From Arachidicoccus sp. BS20 (GTDB taxonomy: Bacteria; Bacteroidota; Bacteroidia; Chitinophagales; Chitinophagaceae), in the NCBI RefSeq assembly GCF_001659705.1, contig NZ_CP015971.1, forward strand, positions 62,001 through 126,000: a DNA stretch of 64,000 nt, read 5' to 3'. Numbering within the stretch: position 1 is the stretch's first letter; the number at the start of each line of letters is the position of its first letter. The position numbers and the translations under genes were made by a program. A model generated the notes under the pieces. It was not told the DNA's origin and searched no databases. It was given only the letters and a program-made list of their open reading frames with translations. Shown here in pieces: positions 25,649 through 33,580 of this stretch.

Positions 25649-25677
25649 CCCGCAGATTTCTACAAAAAATCTGCGGG
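25649..25677. terminator. Bidirectional hairpin between rhomboid and SnoaL-like genes
   Basis: CCCGCAGATTT and AAATCTGCGGG form an 11-bp stem around a short loop, between two convergent genes. The T-runs on either side are short, so termination strength is uncertain. Confidence 0.6.
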
Positions 25678-25685
25678 AAAGTCTT

Positions 25686-26012
25686 TTAATTATCCGTAAT
25701 TCTCAGAGATTGTATTTCCTCATTTTTAAATTCAAAATGATAAGCCAGCAAAACAGGACTTCCATTAAACGAACCTGAAATTTCTGCTGATAAAATACCG
25801 CCGGATTCAGTCGCTCTGTATTCCAAAGGCTTCATTATTGTTTTGTATTTCTTGTTTGCACCTGCAATCCAGTTTTGAATTTCAGTTCTGCCGTTATGTG
25901 TTTTTCCTTCATCAAAAACGATTGCCGTTTCGGCAAAACAATTTGCGTAAGCAGCGCTGTCATAATCGCTTTGAGCTTTTATTAATGCAATAATTACGTT
26001 GGGCAAATTCAT
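25686..26012 (-). CDS. SnoaL-like / NTF2-fold protein
   Basis: 108 residues. The cone-shaped NTF2 fold is suggested by IKAQSDYDSAAYANCFAETAIVFDEGKTHNGRTEI with breaks (residues 11-45), the W at 48, and the later strands. This pattern (start helix, FAxDA-like segment, HxG loop, then sheet) is typical of SnoaL-like proteins, which include small isomerases and many of unknown function. Its start codon is 13 bases from the left end of an insertion sequence. Without that element it would follow the SDR gene by about 35 bases, so it probably lost its upstream partner transcript. Confidence 0.75.
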   Translation of the reverse strand: MNLPNVIIALIKAQSDYDSAAYANCFAETAIVFDEGKTHNGRTEIQNWIAGANKKYKTIMKPLEYRATESGGILSAEISGSFNGSPVLLAYHFEFKNEEIQSLRITDN

Positions 26013-26025
26013 TATTTTATTTCAC

Positions 26026-27429
26026 TATTGTCCGACTAAAATAGATAAAAAAGCGGTTCCGAAGAACCGCCCGATTAGTTAAGTTTGAGTTACCAAGCTT
26101 AAACAATAACTAATGAGTGAAATTATAAAATTTACCGGACAGCCGATATTATCGCAGATATTAAATTTAATAAGCAGTTCTTTGATAAACAAAGCAGTCA
26201 GAAAACACCAGTCCAACCGGTACTACAAGAAATTACCGGTACGTATACATTTGATAAGCCTGCTGTATGGTGTATTCAGCTATTGCAACGGTTTGCGGGA
26301 GCTGTGCGAGGGGATGTTAGCCTGTGAAGGCAAGTTGGTTCACCTGGGTTTTGATAAAGCGCCTGCGCGCAGCACGCTGTCGGATGCCAACAGCAAAAGA
26401 AGTTTTCTGGTGTTCGAAACGATTTATACCGAATTGTTACAGCAATACCACAGTTTTATCTCGGACAGCCGGTTAAGGGGCTTGAGCATCCGTAATCTGA
26501 AAATAATTGACAGCAGCACTATTCAGTTGTGTTCAGCGAATTGCTTCGTGGCGTAGGGCGCAACACTAAAGACGGGAGCCGCAAGAAAGGCGGCATCAAA
26601 GTACACACAATGATGGATGCCTTTAGCGGAGTGGCTGAGTTTGTGCGTATGACCGCCGCCCGGGAGCATGACCGTAAGTTTCTGTACGAGTTGGATTTAC
26701 CTGCCAACAGTTGGCTGGTGTTCGATAAAGCCTACAATGTGTATCGTCAGTTTTTGAAATGGACGGAACAGAAAATATGGTTTGTTACCAGGATGAAGGA
26801 CAATGCTGTTTTTCACGTAACCAAAGTATTGGTGGACAGAACAAAGAAAAAAAATGCAAAAGGCGTGTTGAAAGAACAATACATCACCATCGGGGTAAAA
26901 ACCGGCAATGGACAGGAACAACGGCTCAAGCTAAGGCGCATCACGTTCCAGACCCAGGATGGCAAGGCATATGTGTTCATTACCAACAATTTTACTTTAC
27001 CGGCTTCGCAGATAGCCACGATATACAAAAACAGGTGGATGATAGAATTGTTGTTCAAGCAAATCAAGCAGAACTTTCCGTTGCGTTACTTTTGGGGCAA
27101 TAGTGTGAATGCTATTAAAATGCAGGTATATTGCGTACTAATAGCACAACTGCTGATGGTGGTCATTAGGAAGAAAGCTGCAACCAGGAAATCTTTTGCC
27201 AACATGATCACCGTTATAAGATTGCACCTGATGAGCTATGTATCGTTGTTAGAGTTTATCAAAGACACGTATAAGGCATGGAGAAAAACACACAACGCTT
27301 CTTTTGCTTTTACACCATAGAAAAAAAATCGGGGGTACTCCCCCAATTTTGAAACAATAACTTTTTATGCTGTAGTCCTTTACTATAGAGAGTTACAGCA
27401 GATTTATACCCGATTTTAGTCGGACAATA
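26026..27429 (+). mobile_element. IS4-type insertion sequence, about 1.4 kb
   Basis: Terminal inverted repeats TATTGTCCGACTAAAAT begin at 26026 and, inverted, end at 27429 (17 bp matching). Between them lies one transposase reading frame, broken by a frameshift. A hairpin inside the left end (GCGGTT/AACCGC, about 26051-26068) and one after the transposase (GGGGGT...CCCCC, about 27332-27346) probably block transcription through the element. No convincing target-site duplication is visible: the flanks ATTTCAC and ATGATTT differ. It separates an SDR gene from a SnoaL-like gene. Confidence 0.85.
26113..27320 (+). pseudogene. IS4-family transposase, frameshifted
   Basis: Two overlapping frames, 26113-26556 and 26529-27320, together give a full DDE transposase. 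The first acidic residue is in LKIIDSSTIQL, at the end of frame one; the second in LVFDKAYNVYRQF and the Glu in NRWMIELLFKQIKQNF are in frame two. The junction reads QLC-stop in one frame, while relatives would read QLFSELLRGVGR; removing two bases (a TG) from TTGTGTTC near 26527-26534 restores this. So the copy is probably inactive unless the ribosome shifts frame. The N-terminal DUF4372-like segment is intact. Confidence 0.8.
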
Positions 27430-27451
27430 ATGATTTTATTTTTAAAAATTA

Positions 27452-28303
27452 TTAAATCGTCGGTATCGTTCCGCCGTCAATTACATATTCTGTTCCTGTT
27501 AAATAATTCGCTCTCGGCGAAACAAGAAAGCCTATCAGCTCTGCGATTTCTTCGGGCTTTGCAGGTCTTCCGAAAGGAATGCCGCCGAGTGCATCCATAA
27601 TGCTTTGTACCGCTTGTTCCGTTGTGATATTCGAGCTTTGGGCAATTCGTTCAGCCATTCTTTTCGCGGAACCGGTCATTATCCATCCCGGCGAAACGGT
27701 TAAAACACGAACGCCTTTTGGCGAAACTTCGTTGGACAAACTCTTGCTGTAATTGACCAAAGCCACTTTTGCTGCGGCATACGGCAATGTAGAATCGTAC
27801 AACGGCAAGCGCGCTTGGATGGATGCAATGTGAATAATCACGCCGCTTTGATGTTCGAGCATTTGCGGTAGAAAACCTCTATCCAAACGCACAGGCGCAA
27901 GCAAATTTGTTTGTATAGTCGATTCCCAATTTTCGTCTGTCAAAGCTGCAAATCCGCCGCCGGGCGTTTCCGAGCCGCCGAGATTGTTTACCAAAATATC
28001 AAGTCGATGATATTTTGTCAATACTTCATCAACTACTTTTTTCGTTCCTGCTGCCGTACTTAAATCTGCAGCAATGAAATGAAAGTTTTTGTTTGCTTCC
28101 CGCGGCTGGTTTCTTGCGGTAATGATAACCGTTGCACCTGCGTTGTATAAACGTTCCGCAATGGCTTTGCCCGTGCCTTTTGTGCCGCCTGTAACCAAAG
28201 CGATTTTGCCAAACAATTCATTATTGAAATTGAATGTTTCTTCATTTGTAAGTTGCGGAATTGTTTTAATCATTTCTTCATTCATATTTACTTGCTCTTT
28301 CAT
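27452..28303 (-). CDS. Short-chain dehydrogenase/reductase (SDR)
   Basis: 283 residues. NAD(P) binding motif TGGTKGTG at 38-45, NNLGG at 106-110 (in place of NNAG), catalytic Ser161, Tyr175 and Lys179 (YAAAK), and the C-terminal YLTGTEYVIDGG, all typical of a classical SDR. The N-terminal 30 residues precede the Rossmann fold; an alternative start at the second Met (residue 7) is possible. It is divergent from an HxlR regulator, a common pairing in which HxlR represses the oxidoreductase. Substrate unknown. The gene downstream has been cut off by an insertion sequence. Confidence 0.9.
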   Translation of the reverse strand: MKEQVNMNEEMIKTIPQLTNEETFNFNNELFGKIALVTGGTKGTGKAIAERLYNAGATVIITARNQPREANKNFHFIAADLSTAAGTKKVVDEVLTKYHRLDILVNNLGGSETPGGGFAALTDENWESTIQTNLLAPVRLDRGFLPQMLEHQSGVIIHIASIQARLPLYDSTLPYAAAKVALVNYSKSLSNEVSPKGVRVLTVSPGWIMTGSAKRMAERIAQSSNITTEQAVQSIMDALGGIPFGRPAKPEEIAELIGFLVSPRANYLTGTEYVIDGGTIPTI

Positions 28304-28352
28304 TTCTTTTAAATTTTATGCAAAATTCAGTTGTATCCATAGTTTATACAAG

Positions 28353-28391
28353 TACGGAAAACCTATTCATATAGGGAGAAATTTTTCCGTA
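28353..28391. promoter_or_regulatory. Dyad in the SDR-HxlR intergenic region (candidate HxlR operator)
   Basis: TACGGAAAA at 28353-28361 and its exact complement TTTTCCGTA at 28383-28391 are separated by 21 bases. A second dyad, CCTAT/ATAGG, is nested between them. It lies midway between two divergent genes, one of which encodes a regulator, as expected for an operator. Confidence 0.55.
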
Positions 28392-28426
28392 TGGAAGAAA
28401 TAAATCGCATTGATTAACTTTGTTTC

Positions 28427-28801
28427 ATGTACGAAAGAAAAATTCCTCTGAATCTCAATTGCGGCCTGGATTTGATAGGCGAAGTTTTGTATGGTAAATG
28501 GAAAATTCGTTTGCTGTGGTTTATCAACGAAGGACATAAACGCCCGAGCGAATTGCAACGAAAAATTCCCGATGCTTCGCGCAGAGTACTGAATATTCAA
28601 TTGAAAGAACTGGAAGAACATGAACTGATTTCTAAAACTATTTATCCGCAAGTGCCGCCGAAAGTAGAATATTTTTTAACGGATTTCGGCAATTCGTTAA
28701 TTCCTGTTATTGCTGTGTTAGGAGCGTGGGGCGATAGTAATGAAGAGCGATTGAGAAATGTGATTATGAAACGTGTAAATATTAATGGGAATCGAGATTA
28801 A
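28427..28801 (+). CDS. HxlR-family transcriptional regulator
   Basis: 124 residues. Starts with CGLDLIGEVLYGKWKIRLLWF, close to the family signature (C, then GGKW), then GHKRPSELQRKIPDASRRVLNIQLKELEEHELISK (helix-turn-helix, then wing) and VEYFLTDFGNSLIPVI. The Cys near residue 12 is the one that senses oxidants or electrophiles in several HxlR members. TAACTTTG at 28415-28422 resembles a -7 box but lies only four bases before the ATG, which would make the transcript leaderless. It faces the SDR gene, its likely target. Confidence 0.87.
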   Translation: MYERKIPLNLNCGLDLIGEVLYGKWKIRLLWFINEGHKRPSELQRKIPDASRRVLNIQLKELEEHELISKTIYPQVPPKVEYFLTDFGNSLIPVIAVLGAWGDSNEERLRNVIMKRVNINGNRD

Positions 28802-28831
28802 TATTACTTTTGCTGCTGCATCAAAATCATT

Positions 28832-29263
28832 ATGCTATCCATCAATTTTCCCAAACCCGATTTTAAAATCAAAGGCAATCAAGGCGAAGAGCAAATCTTC
28901 GACGGCATCCGCAAACGCTGGCTGCGACTGACTCCTGAAGAATGGGTAAGGCAAAATTTTATTCAATATCTGATAAAAGAAAAAAAATATCCTGCGTCTT
29001 TAATTTCCGTTGAGAAAGAAATTGTGTTGGGCGAAATGAAAAAGCGTTACGATATTGTTGTCTATAAAGACACGCAGCCTTGGGTGATTGTGGAATGTAA
29101 GGAAATGAATGTTCAACTCAACGAGAAAGTGTTGAATCAATTATTGCGATACAATGCGACAATCGTTGCGCCGTATTTGATTATCACAAATGGAAAGCAA
29201 AGCTTCGGCTGGAAAATTGAGAACGGAAATTTTATTGAGATGGATGAGTTGCCTGAATGGTAA
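28832..29263 (+). CDS. Orphan type I restriction R-subunit N-terminal-like (PD-(D/E)xK) protein
   Basis: 143 residues. The segment PEEWVRQNFIQYLIKEKKYP, then RYDIVVYKDTQPWVIVECKEMN matches the HSDR_N fold, with nuclease-type residues Asp74, Glu88 and Lys90 (D, then ExK). There are no helicase, specificity or methylase genes nearby, so this is the free-standing form widespread in Bacteroidota rather than part of a type I system. It might act as a stand-alone nuclease or nucleic-acid-binding protein; that is inference. It follows the HxlR gene by 30 bases. Confidence 0.78.
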   Translation: MLSINFPKPDFKIKGNQGEEQIFDGIRKRWLRLTPEEWVRQNFIQYLIKEKKYPASLISVEKEIVLGEMKKRYDIVVYKDTQPWVIVECKEMNVQLNEKVLNQLLRYNATIVAPYLIITNGKQSFGWKIENGNFIEMDELPEW

Positions 29264-29269
29264 GTTGTT

Positions 29270-29647
29270 TTAGTCGTGTGGTAATTTTATGTAACCGTCT
29301 TTCGGCATATTTTTAATATCTTCTTCTGTTGCTTTTATGTAAGTCGCTTCATTGTAATTGGGGTCAATTGTAGAAAATTTTATAAAAATTGTATCAAGAG
29401 TAATACTTGTACTTCCATAATAAATCCTGCCTTTGTATTCAAATCTGTAATTATAATAGGGTCCACGTGTTGTATGACTTGTTGAGTGATGAGTTGAAAT
29501 TGTATATCTCACATCCTTTGATAAATACTTATGTTCCATTATAGGGTCATAAACGAAAAAGTAAATAATGAGAAGTACAAACGGAGTTATAGAAACCCAT
29601 AACCTTATTTTTTCTTTTCTGCTTAATCCATCTTTGCTCATTTGCAT
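29270..29647 (-). CDS. Hypothetical protein with one membrane helix
   Basis: 125 residues. A basic N-terminus (KDGLSRKEKIRLW) is followed by one membrane span (VSITPFVLLIIYFFVY) and an extracytoplasmic domain with a His/Ser/Thr-rich stretch (STHHSTSHTTRGPYYNYRF) and beta-type strands. No family recognised. It converges with the orphan nuclease-like gene, six bases between stops. Confidence 0.55.
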   Translation of the reverse strand: MQMSKDGLSRKEKIRLWVSITPFVLLIIYFFVYDPIMEHKYLSKDVRYTISTHHSTSHTTRGPYYNYRFEYKGRIYYGSTSITLDTIFIKFSTIDPNYNEATYIKATEEDIKNMPKDGYIKLPHD

Positions 29648-29762
29648 TATAAGTTGTTAGTCGCAAGTTATTAAAAAATGACAAGCCTAAAATACAATTC
29701 AATTTCTCGTCTTGAAACCCCCGTAGTTTTTTATTTATAAAAAAATTATATACTAACAGGTG

Positions 29763-29790
29763 TTTGTGTGGGTGCTTTGTCCTAATTTTG
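29763..29790 (+). promoter_or_regulatory. Candidate promoter for ccmC
   Basis: TTTG at 29763-29766 and TAATTTTG at 29783-29790, spacer 16 bases. The ccmC start codon lies 30 bases downstream. Confidence 0.6.
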
Positions 29791-29820
29791 CGTTCGATTT
29801 ATTCACGATACAAAAAGAGT

Positions 29821-30492
29821 ATGCGAAAAACTTGGTGGAAGATTCTTACGGTCATTATTTTGTTGTACGTTGGTTCGTATGGCTTTTTGGTAAAAGTACC
29901 CTCGCTTGACGGGCGGCTGCAACAATCTATTCGCAATACGTTTTTTCACGTGCCTATGTGGATTGCTATGATGGTAATTCTCTCGGTTTCTGTAATTTAT
30001 GCTATAAAATATCTGCGCTCGCAAAATCCCAAAGACGATATTTACTCATTAGAGTTTGCACGTACAGGTTTGGTGTTCAGTTTTCTCGGTTTGTTTACGG
30101 GAATGATTTGGGCAAAATACCAATGGGGCGCGGCTTGGGGAAACGACCCGAAACAATTGGGAACGGCTATCGCGATATTGATTTATTGTGCATACTTTGT
30201 ATTGCGCGGCTCCATTAATGATATAGACCAACGCGGAAAAATAGGCGCGGTGTATAATATTTTTGCATTTTGTATGTTGTTCCCTACATTATATATTTTG
30301 CCGCGAATGACGGAAAGCCTGCATCCTGGCGGATTGGGCAGCGAAGGAAATCCGGGATTAAATCCGAATGATACTTCAGCTGCGTTAAAAGCTGTGATGT
30401 ATCCTGCGTTCATCGGCTGGACATTGCTCGGTGTGTGGATTGCAACATTGCGTGTGCGTTATAAATTGTTGCTCGAAAAAAAATTATCTTAA
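29821..30492 (+). CDS. ccmC: Cytochrome c assembly protein CcmC/CcsA type
   Basis: 223 residues from the ATG at 29821. Six membrane helices. The heme-handling tryptophan motif is WGAAWGNDPKQLG in the middle, with conserved histidine HVPMW near residue 45. CcmC moves heme towards the chaperone CcmE in cytochrome c maturation. The next gene encodes a CcmD-like small protein, which supports the assignment. A possible further conserved His lies near the C-terminal loop (SLHPGGLG). The other ccm genes are not in this window. Confidence 0.88.
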   Translation: MRKTWWKILTVIILLYVGSYGFLVKVPSLDGRLQQSIRNTFFHVPMWIAMMVILSVSVIYAIKYLRSQNPKDDIYSLEFARTGLVFSFLGLFTGMIWAKYQWGAAWGNDPKQLGTAIAILIYCAYFVLRGSINDIDQRGKIGAVYNIFAFCMLFPTLYILPRMTESLHPGGLGSEGNPGLNPNDTSAALKAVMYPAFIGWTLLGVWIATLRVRYKLLLEKKLS

Positions 30493-30511
30493 CTCAAAAT
30501 TTTCTTTCTTG

Positions 30512-30736
30512 ATGAATATGAAAAAGAAAACAGGATTGGCAATTGTACTTTGTTTGTTAAGCATTTTTTCTTTTGCTCAACAATCTGGCAGTACGAATAC
30601 TTCCACCGATTTTATGAACAGCAACGGCAAAATATATGTGGTGCTTGCAGTTGTGTTGGTTATCTTAATCGGTCTGTTCCTGTATCTTTTTAATCTCGAT
30701 AAAAAAATTTCTAAGCTGGAAAAGGAAAGTAAATAA
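30512..30736 (+). CDS. ccmD: CcmD-like small membrane protein
   Basis: 74 residues from the ATG at 30512 (a second ATG six bases later is possible). A cleavable-looking hydrophobic start (GLAIVLCLLSIFSFAQ), a Ser/Thr-rich spacer, then one membrane helix (YVVLAVVLVILIGLFLYLF) and a charged tail (DKKISKLEKESK). CcmD helps release heme-loaded CcmE from the CcmABC complex. The Bacteroidota form with a signal-like start is longer than the proteobacterial protein. It follows ccmC by 19 bases. Confidence 0.72.
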   Translation: MNMKKKTGLAIVLCLLSIFSFAQQSGSTNTSTDFMNSNGKIYVVLAVVLVILIGLFLYLFNLDKKISKLEKESK

Positions 30737-30868
30737 TGAGGTTGGCTTGGAATGATGTATGTTATTTTCATAAAATAACGAATGATTGCAAGTTATTATA
30801 ATCAATCATTAAAAACTCACGATTCACCTCTCACTACTCACGAATTAAAATACCTAAATATTTATAAC

Positions 30869-32284
30869 ATGTCAGAACAAACAAGTTTCTTTGAAAACGT
30901 TAATAAAAGCTTCGACAAAGCAGCTAAGTTTACCAAATGGGAACAAGGCATTCTGGAACAAATCAAAGCAGCCAATTCCGTGCTGCGCATCAAATTTCCT
31001 TTAAAAAGAGACGACGGTTCGATTGAAGTAATCGAAGCATACCGTGTGCAACATTCGCATCACAAAGCGCCGTGCAAAGGCGGTATCCGTTTCAGCGAAG
31101 CCGTAAATCAGGACGAAGTAATGGCATTAGCCGCATTGATGACATACAAATGCGCGATTGTGAATGTTCCGTTCGGCGGTGGCAAAGGCGGCATCAAAAT
31201 CAACCCGAAAAAGTACAGCGAATTTGAGTTGCAAAAAATCACACGCCGTTATACATCGGAATTGGTCAAGAAAAATTTTATTGGTCCGGGCATTGATGTT
31301 CCTGCACCCGACTACGGAACCGGTGCGCGCGAAATGGCGTGGATTCTCGACACATACACATCTTTACATCCGGGCGAAGTGGATGCTGCCGGTTGTGTTA
31401 CGGGAAAACCCGTTACGCAAGGCGGCGTTCGCGGTCGTACCGAAGCGACGGGCTTGGGCGTTTTCTATGGTATTCGTGAAGTATGTAATACACATAAAGT
31501 AATGGACAAGCTTGGTTTGACCTTAGGCGTTGGAGACAAAAAAGTGATTGTGCAGGGCTTGGGAAATGTAGGTTTTCACACAGCAAAATTTTTCCGTGCA
31601 TTTGGTGCAAAAGTTATTGCTATTGCAGAATACGAAGGTGCAATTTATAACGAAAACGGATTGAATGAAGAAGAGGTTTTTCAGCATAGAAAAAAGACAG
31701 GTTCTATCCTGAATTTTCCCGGTGCAACTAATATCCCTAAGAGCAGCGATGCTTTGGAACTGGAATGTGATATATTAATTCCTGCAGCTTTGGAAGGCGT
31801 AATTACTAAAGAAAATGCCGACAGAATCAAAGCAAAAATTATCGGAGAAGCGGCAAATGGTCCTTTGACGGTCGACGCTGATGAGGTTTTAAGTAAGAAA
31901 GGAATTGTGGTTGTGCCCGATATGTACCTGAATGCAGGTGGTGTTACGGTTTCTTATTTTGAATGGCTGAAAAATCTGAGCCATGTGCGTTACGGAAGAA
32001 TGGAGAAGCGTTTTACCGAAAATATGAACAAACAAATTCTCGGACAAATTGAAGATATGACGGGTAAAAAAGTTGGCAGCGCAGAACGCTTACTGATTGA
32101 GCACGGCGCTGATGAAGTAGATTTGGTTTACAGCGGCTTGGAAGAAACGATGATTAGCGCCACACGCGAAATTATGGACGTTTGGGATTCTAATCCTGAA
32201 ATTCCCGATATGCGCACAGCAGCGTTTATTGTTGCAATCAACAAGGTCGGAACAGCTTATGATGAGTTGGGTATTTTTCCTTAA
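30869..32284 (+). CDS. gdhA: Glutamate dehydrogenase (Glu/Leu/Phe/Val family)
   Basis: 471 residues from the ATG at 30869; an upstream in-frame extension reaching 30782 is repeat-like DNA and is not credible protein. The enzyme interconverts glutamate with 2-oxoglutarate and ammonia. Substrate-binding PCKGGIRF (68-75), Lys94 in MTYKCAIV and catalytic Lys106 in PFGGGKGG are all in place. The Rossmann motif GLGNVGFH and the C-terminal NAGGVTVSYFEW complete the fold. Cofactor preference cannot be stated from motifs alone. It may carry the main link between nitrogen and carbon metabolism here. Confidence 0.93.
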   Translation: MSEQTSFFENVNKSFDKAAKFTKWEQGILEQIKAANSVLRIKFPLKRDDGSIEVIEAYRVQHSHHKAPCKGGIRFSEAVNQDEVMALAALMTYKCAIVNVPFGGGKGGIKINPKKYSEFELQKITRRYTSELVKKNFIGPGIDVPAPDYGTGAREMAWILDTYTSLHPGEVDAAGCVTGKPVTQGGVRGRTEATGLGVFYGIREVCNTHKVMDKLGLTLGVGDKKVIVQGLGNVGFHTAKFFRAFGAKVIAIAEYEGAIYNENGLNEEEVFQHRKKTGSILNFPGATNIPKSSDALELECDILIPAALEGVITKENADRIKAKIIGEAANGPLTVDADEVLSKKGIVVVPDMYLNAGGVTVSYFEWLKNLSHVRYGRMEKRFTENMNKQILGQIEDMTGKKVGSAERLLIEHGADEVDLVYSGLEETMISATREIMDVWDSNPEIPDMRTAAFIVAINKVGTAYDELGIFP

Positions 32285-32308
32285 ACTCATCCATAAAAGA
32301 TGTTATGC

Positions 32309-32338
32309 AAAGTGGCTTTACCCAAAAGCCACTTTTTT
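32309..32338. terminator. Bidirectional terminator between gdhA and the alginate-lyase-like gene
   Basis: AAAGTGGCTTT and AAAGCCACTTT pair around a five-base loop, followed by TTTT on the plus strand. Both convergent genes end next to it. Confidence 0.82.
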
Positions 32339-33470
32339 ATTTCTGTGATGGCAAACCGTAATGCGTAAAAGTTGTAAAACCGAGAAACGTATTATCTATT
32401 GGAACGCCAAGCGGCGCTTGCATCTCTCTTAAAGATTTCATACTGTTTGTGCCGTAATGTTTATATGCAACCTCAACGCCCGGAAACAGTGGACTTGCAA
32501 CGGAACAATAATTGCAATCTGTGCTTTGATTATATGCTTTTCTCGTAAAATCATAACCCGCACTTATCCTTTTATCAAGTGCGCTGTATAATGATGAATC
32601 ATCTTGGATATCGGCAATTTCGGCAGCGTAAGTAAATCCTGTGAGTGAATATTGATAATGTACGCAATCGTGCCGCACACAAAGTTCCGGCATGGTTCCA
32701 TCGCTTTCGATTACCGAAGGAAATACGGCGTAAAGCATTTTCTTGCCATCGTTATAAACCGAATCGCTATTAAGAAAAACGCCGATAGAAATTTTTGCAT
32801 ACCCTGCCGATACATTCCAGTTATTGTGATAATTCGGTATGCGGTTGATATAATCGTCTTTTACAAGATTCAGATAGTTTTCAAATTGCTGAATGTCTTT
32901 TTTCGACCATTTTGCGGAAACGCCTTTGGGCTTATAATACCGAACAATTTCTGCGGCGGCAACAAAAATAGGCGTTGTCCATGAAGTTTCCAGAGAAGGC
33001 TGATGTGCATTGTCCTTATGGCTGTCAATTATCTGATAATCGTGAAAATGATAAGCCCAGCCGTTCAAAATTCCAATGGCTTTCTGTGCATCATCCATAT
33101 TGCCTGCGGCAGCAAATTTTAATGCAAAAGCATAGGCAAGTTCTGCATCGGAACGGATTTGTGTTTTAGACGGACTTGTATGTCCGTTGGAACCGACATA
33201 CACTGTTGATGGAAACGAAGTAGGATATTTATGTGCATTGATGAAATCCAATATTTTTTGATAAGCGGCTTTTCGTTCTGCATTATTTGCACTCAGCTGC
33301 GATGCAATAAAATCAAGGTTTTCGGCAGTATTGAGAATTCCCGGATGAATAAAATGCGTGTGTGCAGGATACTTATTATTGTTATTTGCCGATGTTATAA
33401 AAGCGGAAAATATGCTTATTAGAAATACGCCTGAAGTAACTGCGAGAAATTTATTTGATAAATGTTTCAT
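32337..33470 (-). CDS. Alginate-lyase-family secreted protein
   Basis: 377 residues from the ATG at 33470, with a signal peptide (FLAVTSGVFLISIFSAFITSA). The alpha/alpha toroid pattern of alginate-lyase-type enzymes is seen: FIHPGILNTAENLDFI near the mature start, WAYHFHDY, ETSWTTPIFVAAAEIVRY, NYHNNWNVSAGYAKI, and the C-terminal CVHYQYSLTGFTYAAEIADI. The conserved NNW and HYxY groups agree with the PL5-like lyase family. The sugar is unknown. No SusC/SusD pair lies nearby. Its stop overlaps the shared terminator. Confidence 0.78.
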   Translation of the reverse strand: MKHLSNKFLAVTSGVFLISIFSAFITSANNNNKYPAHTHFIHPGILNTAENLDFIASQLSANNAERKAAYQKILDFINAHKYPTSFPSTVYVGSNGHTSPSKTQIRSDAELAYAFALKFAAAGNMDDAQKAIGILNGWAYHFHDYQIIDSHKDNAHQPSLETSWTTPIFVAAAEIVRYYKPKGVSAKWSKKDIQQFENYLNLVKDDYINRIPNYHNNWNVSAGYAKISIGVFLNSDSVYNDGKKMLYAVFPSVIESDGTMPELCVRHDCVHYQYSLTGFTYAAEIADIQDDSSLYSALDKRISAGYDFTRKAYNQSTDCNYCSVASPLFPGVEVAYKHYGTNSMKSLREMQAPLGVPIDNTFLGFTTFTHYGLPSQK

Positions 33471-33580
33471 TGTAAAAGAATGAGGCTTTGAAAAATGTTG
33501 TCCAAGATAAGTAAAAAGCATAAATGAAACGTTACTGTTTTATAACTTCCTTACATTTGTCCGAAAATAATTTAGTATCA

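Noticed and set aside
26010-27442. ATTATTTTATTT and ATGATTTTATTT flanking the insertion sequence as a target duplication
   Set aside because: They are not at matching distances from the two ends (three extra bases on the left) and differ by one base; AT-rich chance similarity is more likely.
28415-28422. TAACTTTG as the HxlR promoter -7 box
   Set aside because: It ends four bases before the start codon, so it would need a leaderless mRNA; left as a note only.
29270-29647. Partner gene for a toxin-antitoxin pair with the orphan nuclease-like gene
   Set aside because: Convergent orientation and a membrane-spanning product do not fit a toxin-antitoxin operon.
30782-30868. 29-residue N-terminal extension of glutamate dehydrogenase
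   Set aside because: The DNA is a degenerate ACTCACGA-type repeat, and the ATG at 30869 gives a normal-length enzyme.
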